Source: Microbacterium croceum (GTDB lineage: Bacteria; Actinomycetota; Actinomycetes; Actinomycetales; Microbacteriaceae). From it: a stretch of 64,000 nucleotides of DNA. How positions within the stretch are numbered: the stretch's first letter is position 1; the number at the start of each line of letters is the position of its first letter. Below are positions 1 to 8,088 of the stretch, piece by piece. The stretch lies in NCBI RefSeq assembly GCF_023091245.1, contig NZ_JAHWXN010000001.1:2046001-2110000 (forward strand). The letters run 5' to 3'. Below the pieces are notes generated by a model. It saw only the letters and a list, made by a program, of their open reading frames with translations. It ran no database searches and had not been told where the DNA came from. A program made the position numbers and the translations under genes.

Positions 1-598
1 GGCGCAGCTCGATCAGCAGCTCGAGGATCTGCGCGCGCACCGTGACGTCGAGCGCCGAGAGTGGTTCGTCGCCGATCAGGATCCGCGGGCGGTGCACGAT
101 GGCGCGGGCGAGCGCGATCCGCTGGCGCTGCCCGCCGGAGAACTCGTGCGGGTAGCGATCCGCCATGTCGGGTTCGAGCCCGACCTGCGCGAGCACCTCG
201 CGCACGCGGGCACGGCGGTCGCCCTCGATGTCGAGGGCCCACAGGGGCTCGCCGACGATCTGTCCCGCCGACATGCGGGGGTCGAGGGACGCATAGGGAT
301 CCTGGAATACCAGCCCCGTCTCTCGGCGCAGCCAACGCAGCGACTTCGCGGAGGCGGATGCATCCACCGTGCGCCCTTCGACGCGCACGGTGCCGCTCGT
401 CGGCCGGTCGAGGCCGAGCAGCAGACGGATCAGCGTGGACTTGCCGGATCCGGATTCGCCGATGATGCCCAGGGCCGACCCCTCGGCGACGTCGAGGTCG
501 GTCGCGGCGAGCGCGGTCTGCGTGCGGGAGCGCTCGAAGGTCGACCGCTTCGGCACGAAGAAGTCGCGGCGCAGTCCGCGTGCTTCGATCAGACTCAC
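1..598 (-). CDS. Peptide ABC transporter ATP-binding protein (OppF/DppF type), 3' end outside window
   Basis: Second ATPase of a dipeptide/oligopeptide importer; it hydrolyses ATP at the cytoplasmic face of the two permeases. The protein starts with GTG at 598 ([20 protein letters not shown]). It shows a Walker [10 protein letters not shown] at about residues 47-55, a Q-loop ([11 protein letters not shown]), the ABC signature [14 protein letters not shown] and a Walker B ending GDEPLSALD. The start overlaps the stop of the upstream ATPase gene by four bases (GTGA), so the two are translationally coupled. The gene runs off the left edge after about 199 codons, so the H-loop and any C-terminal OppF domain are not visible. 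Family assignment is firm; the exact substrate is unknown. Confidence 0.93.
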   Translation of the reverse strand, partial: MSLIEARGLRRDFFVPKRSTFERSRTQTALAATDLDVAEGSALGIIGESGSGKSTLIRLLLGLDRPTSGTVRVEGRTVDASASAKSLRWLRRETGLVFQDPYASLDPRMSAGQIVGEPLWALDIEGDRRARVREVLAQVGLEPDMADRYPHEFSGGQRQRIALARAIVHRPRILIGDEPLSALDVTVRAQILELLIELR

Positions 599-1386
599 TG
601 CGCGCCTCCATCCGGACGCCAGAGCGTCGCCGTCGCATCGCGCAGCAGCCCCTGTGTGATCGGCGACGTGGGAGCCGTGAGCAGGTGCTGCACAGAGGCG
701 GCTTCGACCACCCGTCCGTGCTCCAGCACCACGCCCTCGGTCGCGACCTGGGCGAGCACGGCGAGATCGTGCGTGATGAACACCAGCGACATCCCCTCCT
801 CCTCGACGAGGGAGAGCAGCAACGAGAGGATCTCCGCCTGGATCGTCACATCGAGCGCCGTGGTCGGCTCATCGGCGATCAGCAGTTTCGGGCGGCACGC
901 GAGTGCCATCGCGATCGCCACGCGCTGACGTTGTCCTCCGGAGAGCTGGTGGGGGTAGCGATCCACGATCGATGCGGGATCGGGGAGGCGCACGCGGGCG
1001 GCCTCGGCGATCGCGCGTGCACGGGCCTCTCGTCGACCGATCCGCTCGTGGATGCGGATGGACTCTGCGATCTGACGGCCCACCGTCCGGATCGGGTTGA
1101 GGGCGGTTCGCGGCTCCTGGAACACGATGCCGATGTCGTCACCGCGCAGTCGGGCCAGTTCCCGGTCGGGCCGGCCGATCAGCTCGGTGCCGTTCCAGCG
1201 GATGCTCCCGCTCGTGGTCGCGCCGTCGGGCAGCAGGCCGAGCACGGCCAATGCCGTGAGCGACTTGCCCGATCCGGATTCGCCGATCAGGCCGAGGCGG
1301 GCACCGTCAGGCACGTCGAAGGAGATGCCGTCGACGACCCGGCGTCCGTCGATCTCGACGACCAGGTCCTGCACGGAGAGCGTCAT
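595..1386 (-). CDS. Peptide ABC transporter ATP-binding protein (OppD/DppD type)
   Basis: First ATPase of the importer, 263 residues from ATG 1386. Walker A GESGSGKS is at about 35-42, followed by a Q-loop ([11 protein letters not shown]), signature [15 protein letters not shown], Walker [13 protein letters not shown] and the H-loop [11 protein letters not shown]. The frame stays open upstream to 1839, but that part is a shadow of the permease gene; ATG 1386 gives the normal N-terminus and overlaps the permease stop (ATGA, 1383-1386). It probably pairs with the next ATPase as a heterodimer. It is shorter than typical OppD (about 320), lacking most of the C-terminal extension that often carries a cysteine cluster. 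Confidence 0.93.
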   Translation of the reverse strand: MTLSVQDLVVEIDGRRVVDGISFDVPDGARLGLIGESGSGKSLTALAVLGLLPDGATTSGSIRWNGTELIGRPDRELARLRGDDIGIVFQEPRTALNPIRTVGRQIAESIRIHERIGRREARARAIAEAARVRLPDPASIVDRYPHQLSGGQRQRVAIAMALACRPKLLIADEPTTALDVTIQAEILSLLLSLVEEEGMSLVFITHDLAVLAQVATEGVVLEHGRVVEAASVQHLLTAPTSPITQGLLRDATATLWRPDGGAQ

Positions 1387-2252
1387 GCGACCACCGCCGG
1401 GATGTGGGTCTCGGCGGCGCGGTGGCGCAGCGTCGGGTCGGTCGCCTCTCGCAGTCCGTCGCCGAGCAGATTCAGTGCGAGCACTGTGATCGTGATCGTG
1501 AGGCCGGGCCAGATCACCGATAGCGGATGCACGCCGACATAGCGCTGCAGGTCGGCGAGCAGGATTCCCCAGCTCGGCTCGACCACGGAGGCTCCGAAGC
1601 CGAGGTATGACAGACCCGCCTCGGCCAGCACGGCCACCGCCATCGACCATGACAGCTGCACGATGAACACGGGGGCCACGTTGGGCAGCAGGTGCCGCAC
1701 GAGGCTCTGTGCAGGGGTGAGCCCCGAGGCCTTGGCCGCCAGCACGAAGTCGCTCTGCTGCACGCGGCGCAGCTCGGGGCGCGTGACACGGGCGATGTTC
1801 ACGCCGAACCCGATGCCGACCGCCCAGATGACGACCCACAGCGATCCGCCCCAGACCGAGGAGATCATCATGGCGATCAGCAGGACGGGGAAGGCGATGA
1901 GGAGGTCGACGAAGACCGCGACCGTCTCACGGATCCACCGGGTGGTGAGGGCGCCGAGCGCGGCCAGGGCGATGCCGATCACGGTGGCGACGATGCCGGC
2001 GCCGACGCTGACGAACACGGCCGTGCGAGAGCCGGCCATGATGAGGCTGAGGATGTCGCGCCCGGTGTCATCGGTGCCCAGCAGATGTGGCCAGCTCGGC
2101 GGGAGCCAACGGTCGCCGATGTCGGAGGACTGCGGATCGAACGGCGTCCAGAACGCCGACACGATCGCGGTCACCGCGATCACGGCGACGACGATGAGAC
2201 CGAATCGGCCGGTGGCGGTCTGCCAGAGCCGGCGGAGCCAGAGCGGGGTCAT
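1383..2252 (-). CDS. Peptide ABC transporter permease (OppC/DppC type)
   Basis: Inner-membrane permease, 289 residues, beginning MTPLWLRRLWQTATGRF. An N-terminal membrane helix (about 15-35) is followed by an extracytoplasmic segment with the usual DPQ sequence, then five further hydrophobic segments. The cytoplasmic EAA-type coupling loop reads AAKASGLTPAQSLVRHLLPN. Start and stop overlap the neighbouring genes by four bases on both sides, so it sits in a tight operon with the other permease and the ATPases. Substrate range cannot be read from the sequence. Confidence 0.94.
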   Translation of the reverse strand: MTPLWLRRLWQTATGRFGLIVVAVIAVTAIVSAFWTPFDPQSSDIGDRWLPPSWPHLLGTDDTGRDILSLIMAGSRTAVFVSVGAGIVATVIGIALAALGALTTRWIRETVAVFVDLLIAFPVLLIAMMISSVWGGSLWVVIWAVGIGFGVNIARVTRPELRRVQQSDFVLAAKASGLTPAQSLVRHLLPNVAPVFIVQLSWSMAVAVLAEAGLSYLGFGASVVEPSWGILLADLQRYVGVHPLSVIWPGLTITITVLALNLLGDGLREATDPTLRHRAAETHIPAVVA

Positions 2253-3199
2253 GCCGCCTCCCGCTGTCGGGGGTCGATCGTCCGGTGCAGCAGATCCACG
2301 AGGAATCCCACCACGAGGACGAAGCCGGTGAGTACGAGCAGCTCGCTCTGCACCTTGATCAGATCACGGGTGCCGACATCGGCTACCAGCATGCGTCCGA
2401 TGCCCGGAAGCGTGAACAGCTGCTCGATCACGACGGATCCGACGATGATGCCGGCGACCTGGAGCCCCAGCACCGTGATGATGGAGAGTCCCACCGCGGG
2501 GATGCCGTGCTGGATGAGTGCGCGTGTGCGGGTGAGTCCCTTCGCGGCGGCGGTGCGCACGAAGTCCTGCCCTGCCGCCTGCAGCGTGGCGCTGCGCACG
2601 AAGCGCATGAGCATGGCGCCCTCGACGATGCCGATGGTCAGCGCCGGGAGCAGCAGCGATTCGATGGCCTTGCCCGGAGTCGACCATCCGGTGCGCGGGA
2701 ACCCCTGCGGCGGCAACCAGCCCAGCCAGACGGAGAACACGACGATCAGCATCATTCCCGCCCAGACGACCGGTACGGCGGCCAGTGCCTGCGCACCGAT
2801 GCTGAGGGCTGTACCCCCGCGACGGCCGCGCAGAATCGCGGCGAGGATGCCGAACGGCACCGCGATCAGTACGGCGATGAGCAGCGACATGATGCCGAGC
2901 GGCACTGTGACCTGCGCTTTGAGGAACAGCTCCTCGCCGACGGACGCGCCGGAGAGGAGCGAGGTGCCGAGGTCACCGCGGAAGATGCCGCCGATCCAGT
3001 CGGTGTACTGCGCGAGCAGAGGTTGGTTCAATCCCAGCGATTCCCGCAGCGCCTCGACTTCGGCGGGGGAGGCCTGTGTGCCGGCGATCAGCTGAGCGAC
3101 ATCGCCGGGGAACACACGCAGGGTGAGGAAGATGAGCACGCTCGACACGAGGAGCCCTGCAATGAGCAGGGCTCCTCGGACGAGCGCGTAGCGGATCAC
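2249..3199 (-). CDS. Peptide ABC transporter permease (OppB/DppB type)
   Basis: Partner permease, 316 residues, starting MIRYALVRGALLIAGLLVSS, the classic OppB N-terminal helix. The FPGD segment and LGLNQPLLAQYTDWIGGIFRG are typical of the first periplasmic region. The coupling loop reads VRTAAAKGLTRTRALIQHG. It follows the binding-protein gene by 17 bases and overlaps the next permease by four (ATGA), so binding protein, B, C, D and F form one transcription unit in the standard order. Confidence 0.94.
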   Translation of the reverse strand: MIRYALVRGALLIAGLLVSSVLIFLTLRVFPGDVAQLIAGTQASPAEVEALRESLGLNQPLLAQYTDWIGGIFRGDLGTSLLSGASVGEELFLKAQVTVPLGIMSLLIAVLIAVPFGILAAILRGRRGGTALSIGAQALAAVPVVWAGMMLIVVFSVWLGWLPPQGFPRTGWSTPGKAIESLLLPALTIGIVEGAMLMRFVRSATLQAAGQDFVRTAAAKGLTRTRALIQHGIPAVGLSIITVLGLQVAGIIVGSVVIEQLFTLPGIGRMLVADVGTRDLIKVQSELLVLTGFVLVVGFLVDLLHRTIDPRQREAA

Positions 3200-3216
3200 G
3201 AGGTGGCGACCGCCGC

Positions 3217-4728
3217 TTACTTCTCGGCCGACACGGTGACGTCGGCGAGGTTGATGCGCGAGTTGATCGAGTCCTCCGGGAATCCGGAGACCGTGGGGTC
3301 GACGGCCGTGATGGTCTCGCCGTTGTACAGCCAGTCGGCGGCGTGGTCCTCGGAGACGATGCGAGCGGCCTTCGCGAGCAGCGCGGCGGACTTGTCGGGG
3401 TCCACCTCCGCCTGCGCCTGCGAGTACAGGTCCTGCACCTCGGCGTTGTCGTATCCGAAGTAGTAGTCCGGGTTGGCGAAGTTGCCGAAGTCGCGCGGCT
3501 CGACGTGCAGCACGAAGCTCAGGTCGTAGTCGTGGTTGGTGTAGACGTCTTCGAGCCAGGTCGGGAACTCCACCGAGTCGACCTTGAGCGTCACGCCGAC
3601 CTTGTTGAAGTCGGAGATGAGCACCTTCGGCACGGTCGTCCCGTAGAACGACGGGATCGTCAGGGTGAGCTCGAGGTTTTCCTGTCCGGCCTCGGCCAGC
3701 AGTTCCTTGGCCTTCTCGGGGTCGTAGGAGATGACATCGGAGAGGTCCTCGTAGCCTGGGTCGAGCTCGGGGATCGGACCGTACAGCGTCGTTCCCGCGC
3801 CCACGGCTTCGATCAGCGCGTCGTGGTCGATCGCCAGTCGCAGCGCTTCACGAACGCGGACGTCGTCGAGGGGAGCCTTCTTGTTGTTGAAGGCCAGCGT
3901 CGCCTTGTCGGTGGTGCGGCCCTTGGTCAGCGTGAAGTCGCCCTCGAGCTGGGAGGCCAGGTTCGGGTCGACGGCGGTGAGCACCTGCACGTCTCCGGCC
4001 AGAGCCGCGTTCACACCGGCCGTGAAGTCCGGGATGTACTGGAACTCGACCTCGGCCAGGCCGGCCTTCTCGCCCCAGTAGTCGTCGTTGCGGGCGAAGG
4101 TGATCGTACTGCCCTTGTTCCAGCGCGTCAGAGTGAACGGGCCGGTACCGTTCTCCGCCGTCTTGAGGTCGGTGGTGTCGTCTGCCTTGAACACGAGACC
4201 GGCCGGGCCGGTCAGCGCGAACAGGAAGTTCTGGTTCGGCTCGGAGAGCTTGATCTCGACCGTCTTTCCATCCGGCGCCGTGATCGAGGTGACGGGGGCG
4301 AACTCCGCATTGCCCTGCACGGTCTCATCCGTGCGTACGGTCTCGTACGACGCGACCACATCGGCGGATGTCAGTGCGGTGCCGTCGTGGAAGGTGATGC
4401 CGTCGTTCAGGGTGAAGGTATAGGTGAGACCATCGTCGGAGACCGTGTAGTCCGAGGCCAGGCGGCCCTCGATCTCGTTCTCCTGCGTGCGGGTGACCAG
4501 GCCCTCATAGATGTTGTCGATCAAGATCTGTTCGATCGCTGCGCCGCTGGTGTGGCGGATGTCGAGGTTGGTGGGCTCGAGCACGAGGCCGACCTGCAGG
4601 GTGGCGTCGGGGTCGGGGGTGCCGGTCGAGGTCGCTGCCGGCTCGGGGGTGCCGGAGCAGGCGCTCAGGATCACGGCTGTAGCCGCGAGCGCGGAGATCA
4701 GCGCGAGACGACGGGTGCGTCGGAACAT
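3217..4728 (-). CDS. Peptide ABC transporter substrate-binding lipoprotein (SBP family 5)
   Basis: Extracytoplasmic binding protein of the importer. The precursor has a basic start (MFRRTRRLAL), a hydrophobic stretch and a lipobox LSAC with Cys24, followed by a Ser/Thr/Pro-rich linker, so it should be a membrane-anchored lipoprotein. The body shows the family 5 landmarks: an early YEGLVT segment, TFTLNDGITFHDGTALTSADVVASYE, and LAFNNKKAPLDDVRVREALRLAID. Two ATGs are possible, 4734 and 4728; 4728 is preferred because AGAGG lies 8 bases before it but only 2 bases before the other. First gene of the operon; its promoter should lie in 4729-4821. Confidence 0.93.
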   Translation of the reverse strand: MFRRTRRLALISALAATAVILSACSGTPEPAATSTGTPDPDATLQVGLVLEPTNLDIRHTSGAAIEQILIDNIYEGLVTRTQENEIEGRLASDYTVSDDGLTYTFTLNDGITFHDGTALTSADVVASYETVRTDETVQGNAEFAPVTSITAPDGKTVEIKLSEPNQNFLFALTGPAGLVFKADDTTDLKTAENGTGPFTLTRWNKGSTITFARNDDYWGEKAGLAEVEFQYIPDFTAGVNAALAGDVQVLTAVDPNLASQLEGDFTLTKGRTTDKATLAFNNKKAPLDDVRVREALRLAIDHDALIEAVGAGTTLYGPIPELDPGYEDLSDVISYDPEKAKELLAEAGQENLELTLTIPSFYGTTVPKVLISDFNKVGVTLKVDSVEFPTWLEDVYTNHDYDLSFVLHVEPRDFGNFANPDYYFGYDNAEVQDLYSQAQAEVDPDKSAALLAKAARIVSEDHAADWLYNGETITAVDPTVSGFPEDSINSRINLADVTVSAEK

Positions 4729-4821
4729 GGACATTTCCTCTCGGTGCGGCAGGTGCTGTGTGCCGGTGGGTCGAGCCTAGGGATCAGTGGTCGGGGGGAG
4801 AGCAGACGATGGAATGGAACG

Positions 4822-5742
4822 TCACAAAGCGGAGCGCGCTGACGCGGTTGCGATGAGTGCGGCCAGCTCCCGCGGGGCGGTCTCCTGTACGTTGTGCGTC
4901 GCGTCGACGACGACGACGCGAGCGGCGGGCAGACGCTGCTGCAGCTCCGCGGCATCCGCCTCGCTCACGAAGCCTCGCGCGGCGCGAACCAGGGTGAGCG
5001 GAGCACTGACTCCGGCGAGATCGTCCCAGCCGGTCTCGTGCAGTGCGGACGGAGCAGCCTCGGAACCGGGGGCGTGCGCGGAGAGCGCCTGGGCCGCGAG
5101 GTGGGCGAAGTGGTGCTTCCACTCCACTCGGCCGTCGGGGCGCACACGGGTGTTCAGGAAGACGCCGCGCTCGGTGTCCGGCCGGGTCCCCCCGAAGCCG
5201 AGCGAGATGGCCCGGTCGACGAGCTCATCACGCGTCGCGAAGTCGGTCGGACCGGCGTAGAACTCGCGCAGTGCAGCGGGTCCGGCCGAGGTATCGATGC
5301 CCGGGGTGATGTCGACGACCACGAGCTCCGCGACGAGGTCAGGGCGGGCGGAGGCGAGGGCGGCGCCGGTGAGTCCGCCCAGGGACTGTCCGACGACGAG
5401 CTGCGGCTCGGTCGTCCACGTGTCGAGAGCGAGCGCGACGTCGGCCGCCAGCGTGCGCGGCGTGTAGTCGAGGTCGTCGCGCCATGAGGAGTCGCCGTGG
5501 CCCGCGAGATCGATCGCGAGGAGCGGCTGCTGCGCCGCGAGTGCCGTGGTGTCCCAGGTATGGGCGTTGAGGCCCGCTCCGTGGAGGAGCGTGACGCGCG
5601 GCGACTCCGAGCCGAAGCGCAGAGCGCTCAGAGTCCGTCCATCCGGGAGGGAGAGAGTCAGCCGCTCGACCGGGGGCACGGGAACGCCCAACGCGTCGGC
5701 CTGTGCGGGAAGATAGCTGAACTCAGTGATGTCGATCGCCAC
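4822..5742 (-). CDS. Alpha/beta hydrolase
   Basis: Soluble alpha/beta-hydrolase-fold protein, 306 residues from GTG 5742. It shows the oxyanion region LLHGAGLNAHTWD, the nucleophile elbow GQSLGG and a late His in VDATHNVQE, with VVVDITPG in the cap region. The frame is open to a TTG at 5790, but that start has no ribosome-binding site. GTG 5742 lies 6 bases after CAGAAT, the -10-to-start spacing seen at many genes here. Substrate unknown. It reads toward the peptide importer genes but is separated from them by about 90 bases. Confidence 0.85.
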   Translation of the reverse strand: MAIDITEFSYLPAQADALGVPVPPVERLTLSLPDGRTLSALRFGSESPRVTLLHGAGLNAHTWDTTALAAQQPLLAIDLAGHGDSSWRDDLDYTPRTLAADVALALDTWTTEPQLVVGQSLGGLTGAALASARPDLVAELVVVDITPGIDTSAGPAALREFYAGPTDFATRDELVDRAISLGFGGTRPDTERGVFLNTRVRPDGRVEWKHHFAHLAAQALSAHAPGSEAAPSALHETGWDDLAGVSAPLTLVRAARGFVSEADAAELQQRLPAARVVVVDATHNVQETAPRELAALIATASARSAL

Positions 5743-5805
5743 GTGGATATTCTGCGCCCGTTTCCCGCCGGGTCGGAAATGCGAGAGCAATGTGACAATT
5801 GATTA

Positions 5806-5842
5806 CCACTTGTTTCTTTGCGTGATGATTAACAAAGAGTGG
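5806..5842. repeat. Imperfect inverted repeat in a divergent promoter region
   Basis: CCACT and CTTTG (5806-5810, 5816-5820) are mirrored by CAAAG AGTGG (5833-5842). The left arm carries 5 extra bases. The stretch is AT-rich compared with its surroundings and lies between the divergent hydrolase and AhpD-like genes, so it may be an operator or a small hairpin. Confidence 0.35.
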
Positions 5843-5907
5843 CTTGAGGCAGCATTCTGCATTTTCCTGCAACGGGCGCATCCGCCGCAGCGGGCCGACG
5901 CGTTGAA

Positions 5908-5913
5908 TATCAT
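5908..5913 (+). promoter_or_regulatory. Putative -10 element of a leaderless AhpD-like gene
   Basis: TATCAT lies 6 bases before ATG 5920. This spacing puts the transcription start at or next to the A of the start codon. No good -35 is seen. Confidence 0.4.
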
Positions 5914-5919
5914 GGAGAC

Positions 5920-6396
5920 ATGAGCGAGACGCGAGTGCACCTGTCCAAGACCGAGCCGGCCGCGTACCAGGCGCTCGACGCCTTCGCTCGCACCGTCGGC
6001 GAGATCTGCGCGGCGAATGGAATCGACGAGCGTCTCAAGGAGCTGGTCATGATCCACTGCTCCCAGCTGAACGGCTGCGCGTTCTGCGCGCGGATCCATG
6101 TGGATCGCGCGCTCGCCGCGGGCGTCGACACTGACACCCTCACCCAGATCCCCACGTGGCGTGAGAGCGGGGTGTTCAGCGAGCGCGAGCGCGCGGCGCT
6201 CGAGCTTGCCGAGGCGTTCACGTTCATCGCCGATGAGGGTGTCTCCGACGAGGTGTACGACAGGGTCGGGAGCGTCTTCACCGAGAAGGAGTACGCGGCG
6301 CTGAGCTGGGCCTGCGTCTCGATCAACGCGTTCAACCGCATCGTCATCGCAGGACGGTACCCGGTGCCCGCGCGCACGCCACAGGCGCAGGCATGA
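5920..6396 (+). CDS. Carboxymuconolactone decarboxylase/AhpD-like peroxidase family protein
   Basis: 158 residues. The region KELVMIHCSQLNGCAFCARI carries a CxxC pair (Cys53, Cys56) followed by His60, the redox signature of the AhpD/CMD family, which reduces peroxides or acts as a thiol-disulfide partner. The following ALELAEAFTFIADEG and LSWACVSINAFNRI segments are typical helices of the fold. The stop overlaps the start of the next gene (ATGA), so the phosphatase gene is co-transcribed. The exact substrate is unknown. Confidence 0.88.
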   Translation: MSETRVHLSKTEPAAYQALDAFARTVGEICAANGIDERLKELVMIHCSQLNGCAFCARIHVDRALAAGVDTDTLTQIPTWRESGVFSERERAALELAEAFTFIADEGVSDEVYDRVGSVFTEKEYAALSWACVSINAFNRIVIAGRYPVPARTPQAQA

Positions 6397-7118
6397 CGAT
6401 CCTCGATGTCGGCGGCGTCAACAACGTCCGCGATGTCGGGGGGATTCCTGCGGCAGGCGGGCGCATCCGTCCCGGAGTGCTGTTGCGCTCCGGCCAGCTC
6501 TCCGGTGCGACGACGGCCGGCGCCGCCGAGCTGCGCACGCGCGTGCGCCACATCGTCGATCTGCGCGACGGGGAGGAGGTCGCTGCCGAGCCTTCGGAGA
6601 TCGAAGGCCCCGACACCACCCACCTGCCGCTGTTCCTCGGATCGGTCCGGTCGTTCTTCGAGTCGGATACGAGCCTCGATGAGCTCTACCTGCACCTGCT
6701 CGAGGAGAGCAGCGAGCGCCTCGTCGATGCGATCCGCATCATCGCGGCGGGGGAGCCGACCCTCGTGCACTGCACGGTGGGCAAGGATCGCACCGGCGTG
6801 ACCGTCGCGCTGGCCCTCTCGGCAGTGGGTGCTGATCGGGAAGCGGTCGTCGCGGACTACGCTCTGACCGAATCGCAGCTCCCCGCGCAGCGGTCGCAGC
6901 GCATCGTCGAGTACCTCCGGGCGCAGCATCCGGAAGCCGTTCATGCTGTCGCGCTCGCGACGCAGTCACCTGCTCCGGTGATGCGACGCCTGCTGGAGCA
7001 GGTCGATGAGCGATGGGGATCGGCCGCCGGCTACCTGCTCGCGCACGGGCTGCGTCAGGACGAGCTGGATGCCCTCATCCGCACCCTGGTCGAGCAGACA
7101 GATGATTCTCGGGACTGA
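6393..7118 (+). CDS. Tyrosine-protein phosphatase (PtpB/Y_phosphatase3 type)
   Basis: 241 residues. The N-terminus NNVRDVGGIPAAGGRI and the C-terminal active-site loop HCTVGKDRTG (Cys127, Arg133, pattern CX5R) identify a dual-specificity or lipid/tyrosine phosphatase of the family that includes M. tuberculosis PtpB. The conserved RSGQLSGAT and VDLRDGEE segments are present. It overlaps the AhpD-like gene by four bases. Whether it acts on phosphotyrosine or phosphoinositides cannot be decided from sequence. Confidence 0.88.
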   Translation: MTILDVGGVNNVRDVGGIPAAGGRIRPGVLLRSGQLSGATTAGAAELRTRVRHIVDLRDGEEVAAEPSEIEGPDTTHLPLFLGSVRSFFESDTSLDELYLHLLEESSERLVDAIRIIAAGEPTLVHCTVGKDRTGVTVALALSAVGADREAVVADYALTESQLPAQRSQRIVEYLRAQHPEAVHAVALATQSPAPVMRRLLEQVDERWGSAAGYLLAHGLRQDELDALIRTLVEQTDDSRD

Positions 7119-7128
7119 GGGGTCGTAG

Positions 7129-7147
7129 TCAGGTTAGGCAAGCCTTC
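7129..7147 (+). promoter_or_regulatory. Iron box (IdeR/DmdR-type operator)
   Basis: The 19 bases match the IdeR/DmdR consensus TTAGGTTAGGCTAACCTAA at 14 positions, including an intact AGGTTAGGC left arm. It covers the expected -35 region and lies 8 bases upstream of the -10 hexamer TACGAT (7156-7161), so iron-loaded repressor would block transcription of the SIP-like gene. Confidence 0.7.
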
Positions 7148-7170
7148 ACTTGGTGTACGATGGATGCACC

Positions 7171-7647
7171 ATGGAAACCTCTCTCGATGTCCGCAGCACG
7201 CGCGCTGAGCGCCGTGCCGCTCGTCGACGTGCTCACCACCTGGTGACGGCCGATGAGCAGTCGCTCGCCGAGCTCGAGGTCTTTCTGACCACTCTGCCGT
7301 TGTGCGCATCGGGACGGATCTTCATCGAGGTTCCCGAGGCCGGCGACATCGGCGTGATCGACGCGCCGGGCCGCATGACGGTGACCTGGCTCGCTCGCTC
7401 AGCCCGGAGCGGAGCTCCGGGCTCCGGTCGTTCCTGCGCACCGGGAGAGGCTCTCGCCCGGGCGACCTGCGCCTGGGCCGACGAGATGCTGTGCGACGAC
7501 GAAGAGGGCACCGAGACGCACGTCACGCTCCTGGGCGGTTACCTGGGAACGGCCGACATCGTCGACCATCTGACCGCGACGCTCGGCATCGAGGCCGGGA
7601 TGATCCACGCCCCGGAACGCTTCGGGCTGCTGCCGTCGGAGCGCTGA
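7171..7647 (+). CDS. SIP-like (siderophore-interacting protein C-terminal) domain protein
   Basis: 158 residues from ATG 7171. After a basic N-terminus (TRAERRAARRRAHHLV), the segment TADEQSLAELEVFLTTLP resembles the start of the NAD(P)H-binding half of siderophore-interacting ferric reductases, and MTVTWLARS resembles the conserved TWL element. No FAD-binding N-terminal half is present, so this is a stand-alone SIP C-terminal domain. The open frame extends to a TTG at 7150, but ATG 7171 sits 9 bases after TACGAT and suits a leaderless or near-leaderless start. The iron box upstream supports a role in iron acquisition; the family call is moderate. Confidence 0.72.
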   Translation: METSLDVRSTRAERRAARRRAHHLVTADEQSLAELEVFLTTLPLCASGRIFIEVPEAGDIGVIDAPGRMTVTWLARSARSGAPGSGRSCAPGEALARATCAWADEMLCDDEEGTETHVTLLGGYLGTADIVDHLTATLGIEAGMIHAPERFGLLPSER

Positions 7648-7650
7648 GCC

Positions 7651-8088
7651 TCAGCGCGTGCGTCGCACGTAGTTGCCGTCCTCCAGTCCCGCTTCGATCT
7701 CGAAACGGTTGCGCAGCGGGTCGCGTCCCGCGAACAGGTACAGCACCGGCATCAGGAATCCATAACGCAGCCACTGCGCCTTGTGCACGGCCTCGTGGCG
7801 CAGCACCGCATCGGTCGGTCGCGCATCGCCGGTGAGGAAGCAGCCGCCGACGCAGACGCCTCCGCGATTGAAGGTCCACTCGGGCATGCCGCGGAACACC
7901 CAGAGCCCCGCCCGGCGCTCCACCGGACCGGTGGACCAGATCGCGCCCCAGATCCATCCGACGGACGTTCCCCACCAGTAGCCGACGCGGCTGAGGGGCG
8001 AGCGCAGCAGGAAGGACGGGATGCGGCGGTCGAACCGTCGACCGCGCGCCAGGGCCTCGTCGGCCGCGGGGCGCCAGTCCACGCTCAC
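7651..8088 (-). CDS. Hypothetical protein with HEAVH motif
   Basis: 145 residues from GTG 8088, overlapping the stop of the arginase-like gene by four bases (GTGA). The central part is aromatic- and Gly-rich (VGYWWGTSVGWIWGAIW) and is followed by LRHEAVHKAQWLRYG, which has an HExxH pattern compatible with a zinc-dependent hydrolase helix, and by a hydrophobic FLMPVLYLFAG. It could be a small membrane-associated metalloprotein, but no named family is certain. A 7-bp hairpin (7641-7657) spans its stop codon and that of the convergent SIP-like gene. Confidence 0.75.
   Translation of the reverse strand: MSVDWRPAADEALARGRRFDRRIPSFLLRSPLSRVGYWWGTSVGWIWGAIWSTGPVERRAGLWVFRGMPEWTFNRGGVCVGGCFLTGDARPTDAVLRHEAVHKAQWLRYGFLMPVLYLFAGRDPLRNRFEIEAGLEDGNYVRRTR

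Noticed and set aside
170..195. GGTTCGAG-like T-arm sequence suggesting a tRNA
   Set aside because: It lies inside the ABC ATPase coding region and no acceptor or anticodon arm can be formed.
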